This document shows, piece by piece, positions 62,371-64,000 of a stretch of 64,000 nt of DNA. The DNA is taken from the NCBI RefSeq assembly GCF_002294995.1, contig NZ_NSGF01000004.1, positions 1 to 64,000 of the forward strand. The letters run 5' to 3'. A program made the position numbers and the translations under genes. Under the pieces are notes generated by a model. The model ran no database searches, was not told the DNA's origin, and was given only the letters and a program-made list of their open reading frames with translations. Positions within the stretch are counted from its first letter, which is position 1; the number at the start of each line of letters is the position of its first letter. The stretch is from Mesorhizobium sp. WSM3860 (GTDB lineage: Bacteria > Pseudomonadota > Alphaproteobacteria > Rhizobiales > Rhizobiaceae).

Positions 62371-63903
62371 ATGGCGCAAGCCGCAATCGAGCTCATAGGC
62401 ATCAACAAGAGTTTCGGCGCCGTGCGCGCCAACCGCGACATCAACCTGGAAGTCACGCGCGGCACCATCCACGGCATTGTCGGCGAGAACGGCGCAGGCA
62501 AATCGACACTGATGTCGATCCTCTATGGCTTCTACCAGGCCGACAGCGGCGAAATTCGCGTCGGCGGCAAGCCGGTGTCGATCAACACCCCAAACGACGC
62601 GATAGCGCTCGGCATCGGCATGGTGCACCAACATTTCATGCTGGTCGACAATTTCACGGTGCTGGAGAACGTCATCCTCGGGGCCGAGACTGATGCGCTG
62701 TTGAAGAGCAGCATCGCCAAGGCGCGCTCCGAGCTCGAGCGGCTGGAGCGCGAATACGGCCTCGAGGTCGATCCCGACGCCATCATTGAGGAACTGCCGG
62801 TCGGCCTGCAGCAGCGTGTCGAGATCCTCAAGGCGCTCTATCGCGGCGCCGAGATCCTGATCCTCGACGAGCCGACCGGGGTTCTGACGCCAGCCGAGGC
62901 CGACCATCTGTTCCGCATCCTCAAGCAGTTGAAGGAGCAGGGAAAAACGGTGGTGCTTATCACCCACAAGCTGCGCGAGATCATGGCCATCACCGACACT
63001 GTCTCGGTCATGCGCCAGGGCACCATGGTGGCCACCAGGGTGACCAAGGAAACCACGGTCGGTGAATTGGCCGAACTGATGGTCGGCCGGCGCGTGCTCT
63101 TGCGGGTGGAGAAGGGCCAGTCGGAAGCCGGTGCGATAAAGCTCTCGGTCAGGAACCTGACGGTCAAGGATTCACGCGGCGTCACCATGGTCGACGACGT
63201 CTCCTTCGACGTCCACGGCGGCGAGATCGTCGGCATCGCCGGCGTGGCCGGCAACGGCCAGTCGGAGCTGCTCGAGGCGATCTCCGGCATCCGGCATGCC
63301 GTCTCGGGCGAGGTCATGCTCGAAGGCAAGCCAATCGACCTGACCGGCAAGGCCGATCCCGGCGAACTGCGCGACCGCGGTCTCGCCCATGTGCCGGAAG
63401 ACCGCCACCATGTCGGGCTGGTGCTCGCCTTCGAGGAGAACGAGAACTCGATCCTCGGCTATCACGACGACGAGCGCTATCTGAAGGGACCGTTCCTCAA
63501 CGTCGATGCCATCATGGCCGACGCGAAGGACAAGATCGAGAAATACGACATCCGTCCCGGCAATCCGCGGCTGAAGACCGCCAATTTCTCCGGCGGCAAC
63601 CAGCAGAAGATCGTGCTGGCCAGGGAGATGGAGCAGGATCCCGGCGTGCTGATCGTCGGCCAGCCGACGCGCGGCGTCGACGTCGGTGCCATCGAATTCA
63701 TCCACAAGCGGCTGATCGCCATGCGCGATCAGGGCAAGGCGGTGCTGGTCGTGTCGGTCGAACTCGACGAGATTCGCTCGCTGTCCGACCGCATCCTGGT
63801 GATGTTCGCCGGCCGCATCGTCGGCGAACGCGGACCGGAAGCGACGGAAGGCGAGCTTGGCCTCTTGATGGCCGGTGTCGAGCATCAGGAGGCCGCCGAA
63901 TGA
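62371..63903 (+). CDS. ABC transporter ATPase, nucleoside (BMP) type, two domains
   Basis: This 510-aa fused ATPase has domain 1 Walker A GENGAGKST, signature LPVGLQQRVEI and Walker B LILDEPTGVLTP. Domain 2 has the family's shortened Walker A (GVAGNGQSELLEAI) and FSGGNQQKIVLA, while the Walker B region is LIVGQPTRGVDVG with Gly-Gln in place of Asp-Glu, a deviation common in this BMP/YufO group. The following permease overlaps its stop by four bases. It presumably pairs with the BMP binding protein 1.3 kb upstream. Confidence 0.92.
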   Translation: MAQAAIELIGINKSFGAVRANRDINLEVTRGTIHGIVGENGAGKSTLMSILYGFYQADSGEIRVGGKPVSINTPNDAIALGIGMVHQHFMLVDNFTVLENVILGAETDALLKSSIAKARSELERLEREYGLEVDPDAIIEELPVGLQQRVEILKALYRGAEILILDEPTGVLTPAEADHLFRILKQLKEQGKTVVLITHKLREIMAITDTVSVMRQGTMVATRVTKETTVGELAELMVGRRVLLRVEKGQSEAGAIKLSVRNLTVKDSRGVTMVDDVSFDVHGGEIVGIAGVAGNGQSELLEAISGIRHAVSGEVMLEGKPIDLTGKADPGELRDRGLAHVPEDRHHVGLVLAFEENENSILGYHDDERYLKGPFLNVDAIMADAKDKIEKYDIRPGNPRLKTANFSGGNQQKIVLAREMEQDPGVLIVGQPTRGVDVGAIEFIHKRLIAMRDQGKAVLVVSVELDEIRSLSDRILVMFAGRIVGERGPEATEGELGLLMAGVEHQEAAE

Positions 63904-64000
63904 GCACGCCTTACGCCAAGCTCCCGGCCTGGGCCGATTATGGGTTGATTCCGTTGATCAACCTGTCGGTTGCTTTCATCGTCGCGGGCTTCGTCGTCAT
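63900..64000 (+). CDS. ABC transporter permease (BMP system), 5' end only
   Basis: The ATG at 63900 overlaps the ATPase stop (ATGA). About 33 residues are visible (MSTPYAKLPAWADYGLIPLI and a hydrophobic run INLSVAFIVAGFVV), fitting the N-terminus of a permease. The rest lies beyond the window edge. Confidence 0.85.
   Translation, partial: MSTPYAKLPAWADYGLIPLINLSVAFIVAGFVV

Overview
The window is GC-rich DNA with alphaproteobacterial gene content. It looks like a Rhizobiales chromosome or large replicon, most probably Mesorhizobium or a close Phyllobacteriaceae relative. The pointers are the density of ABC uptake systems with RpiR, AraC and TetR regulators, rhizobial-type small proteins, an extra nuoD copy, and short palindromic intergenic repeats. 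This placement is an inference from protein families and style; no rRNA or marker gene is present. No prophage, CRISPR array or intact insertion sequence was seen. Mobile DNA is limited to a transposase tail at the left edge, a MITE-like inverted-repeat element near 17.2 kb, a palindromic repeat near 9.9 kb, and remnants of an amidase gene and a TetR gene.

Layout. 1-1.0 kb: IS630-type transposase end, a NUDIX hydrolase and a small exported protein. 1.1-9.6 kb: a complete potassium uptake operon on the minus strand, transcribed as a 26-aa peptide, kdpF, kdpA, a 78-aa membrane protein, kdpB, kdpC, kdpD, kdpE, with a candidate KdpE site upstream and a strong hairpin between kdpC and kdpD. 9.7-19.7 kb: a catabolic region with a NitT/TauT-type ABC transporter, a Gfo/Idh dehydrogenase and an amidase remnant on one side, and on the other an RpiR regulator, a flavin monooxygenase fused to an NTF2-like domain, a deacetylase-type metallohydrolase, RidA and an NTF2-like protein. 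19.8-29.7 kb: a HerA-like ATPase, then two large cytosolic hybrid histidine kinases, one with nine exact-period 92-residue HAMP repeats.

29.7-40.1 kb: a polyol or sugar catabolic operon (RpiR regulator, SDR, mannitol-dehydrogenase-family enzyme, TIM-barrel isomerase, binding protein, fused ATPase, two permeases) with a divergent Gfo/Idh dehydrogenase. Similar AT-rich sequences occur in the spacers on both sides of its rpiR gene. 40.1-43.1 kb: TetR remnant, proline-rich ORF, a small TTG-started gene, an isolated nuoD and an exported protein. 43.2-51.3 kb: a second sugar or polyol system (binding protein, ATPase, permease, AraC regulator, FGGY kinase) with a shared 15-bp motif before the binding-protein gene and the regulator gene, plus a GDSL hydrolase. 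51.3-58.3 kb: manganese catalase, an SDR with a membrane tail plus a DUF2269-like partner, a thioredoxin-reductase-like flavoprotein, MgtC-like protein, small proteins, a structured intergenic stretch and tRNA-Ser(GGA). 58.7-64 kb: two membrane proteins, and a BMP-type nucleoside ABC transporter whose binding-protein gene is separated from its ATPase and permease genes by a terminator, a GNAT acetyltransferase, an anti-sigma-like protein and SlyX.

Overall the region combines osmotic and ionic adaptation (Kdp, multi-HAMP kinase, Mn catalase) with scavenging of small organic nutrients. The most interesting unexplained items are the extra membrane proteins of the kdp operon, the multi-HAMP kinase, the nitrogen-compound-like catabolic region, and the regulatory motifs that tie the sugar clusters together.
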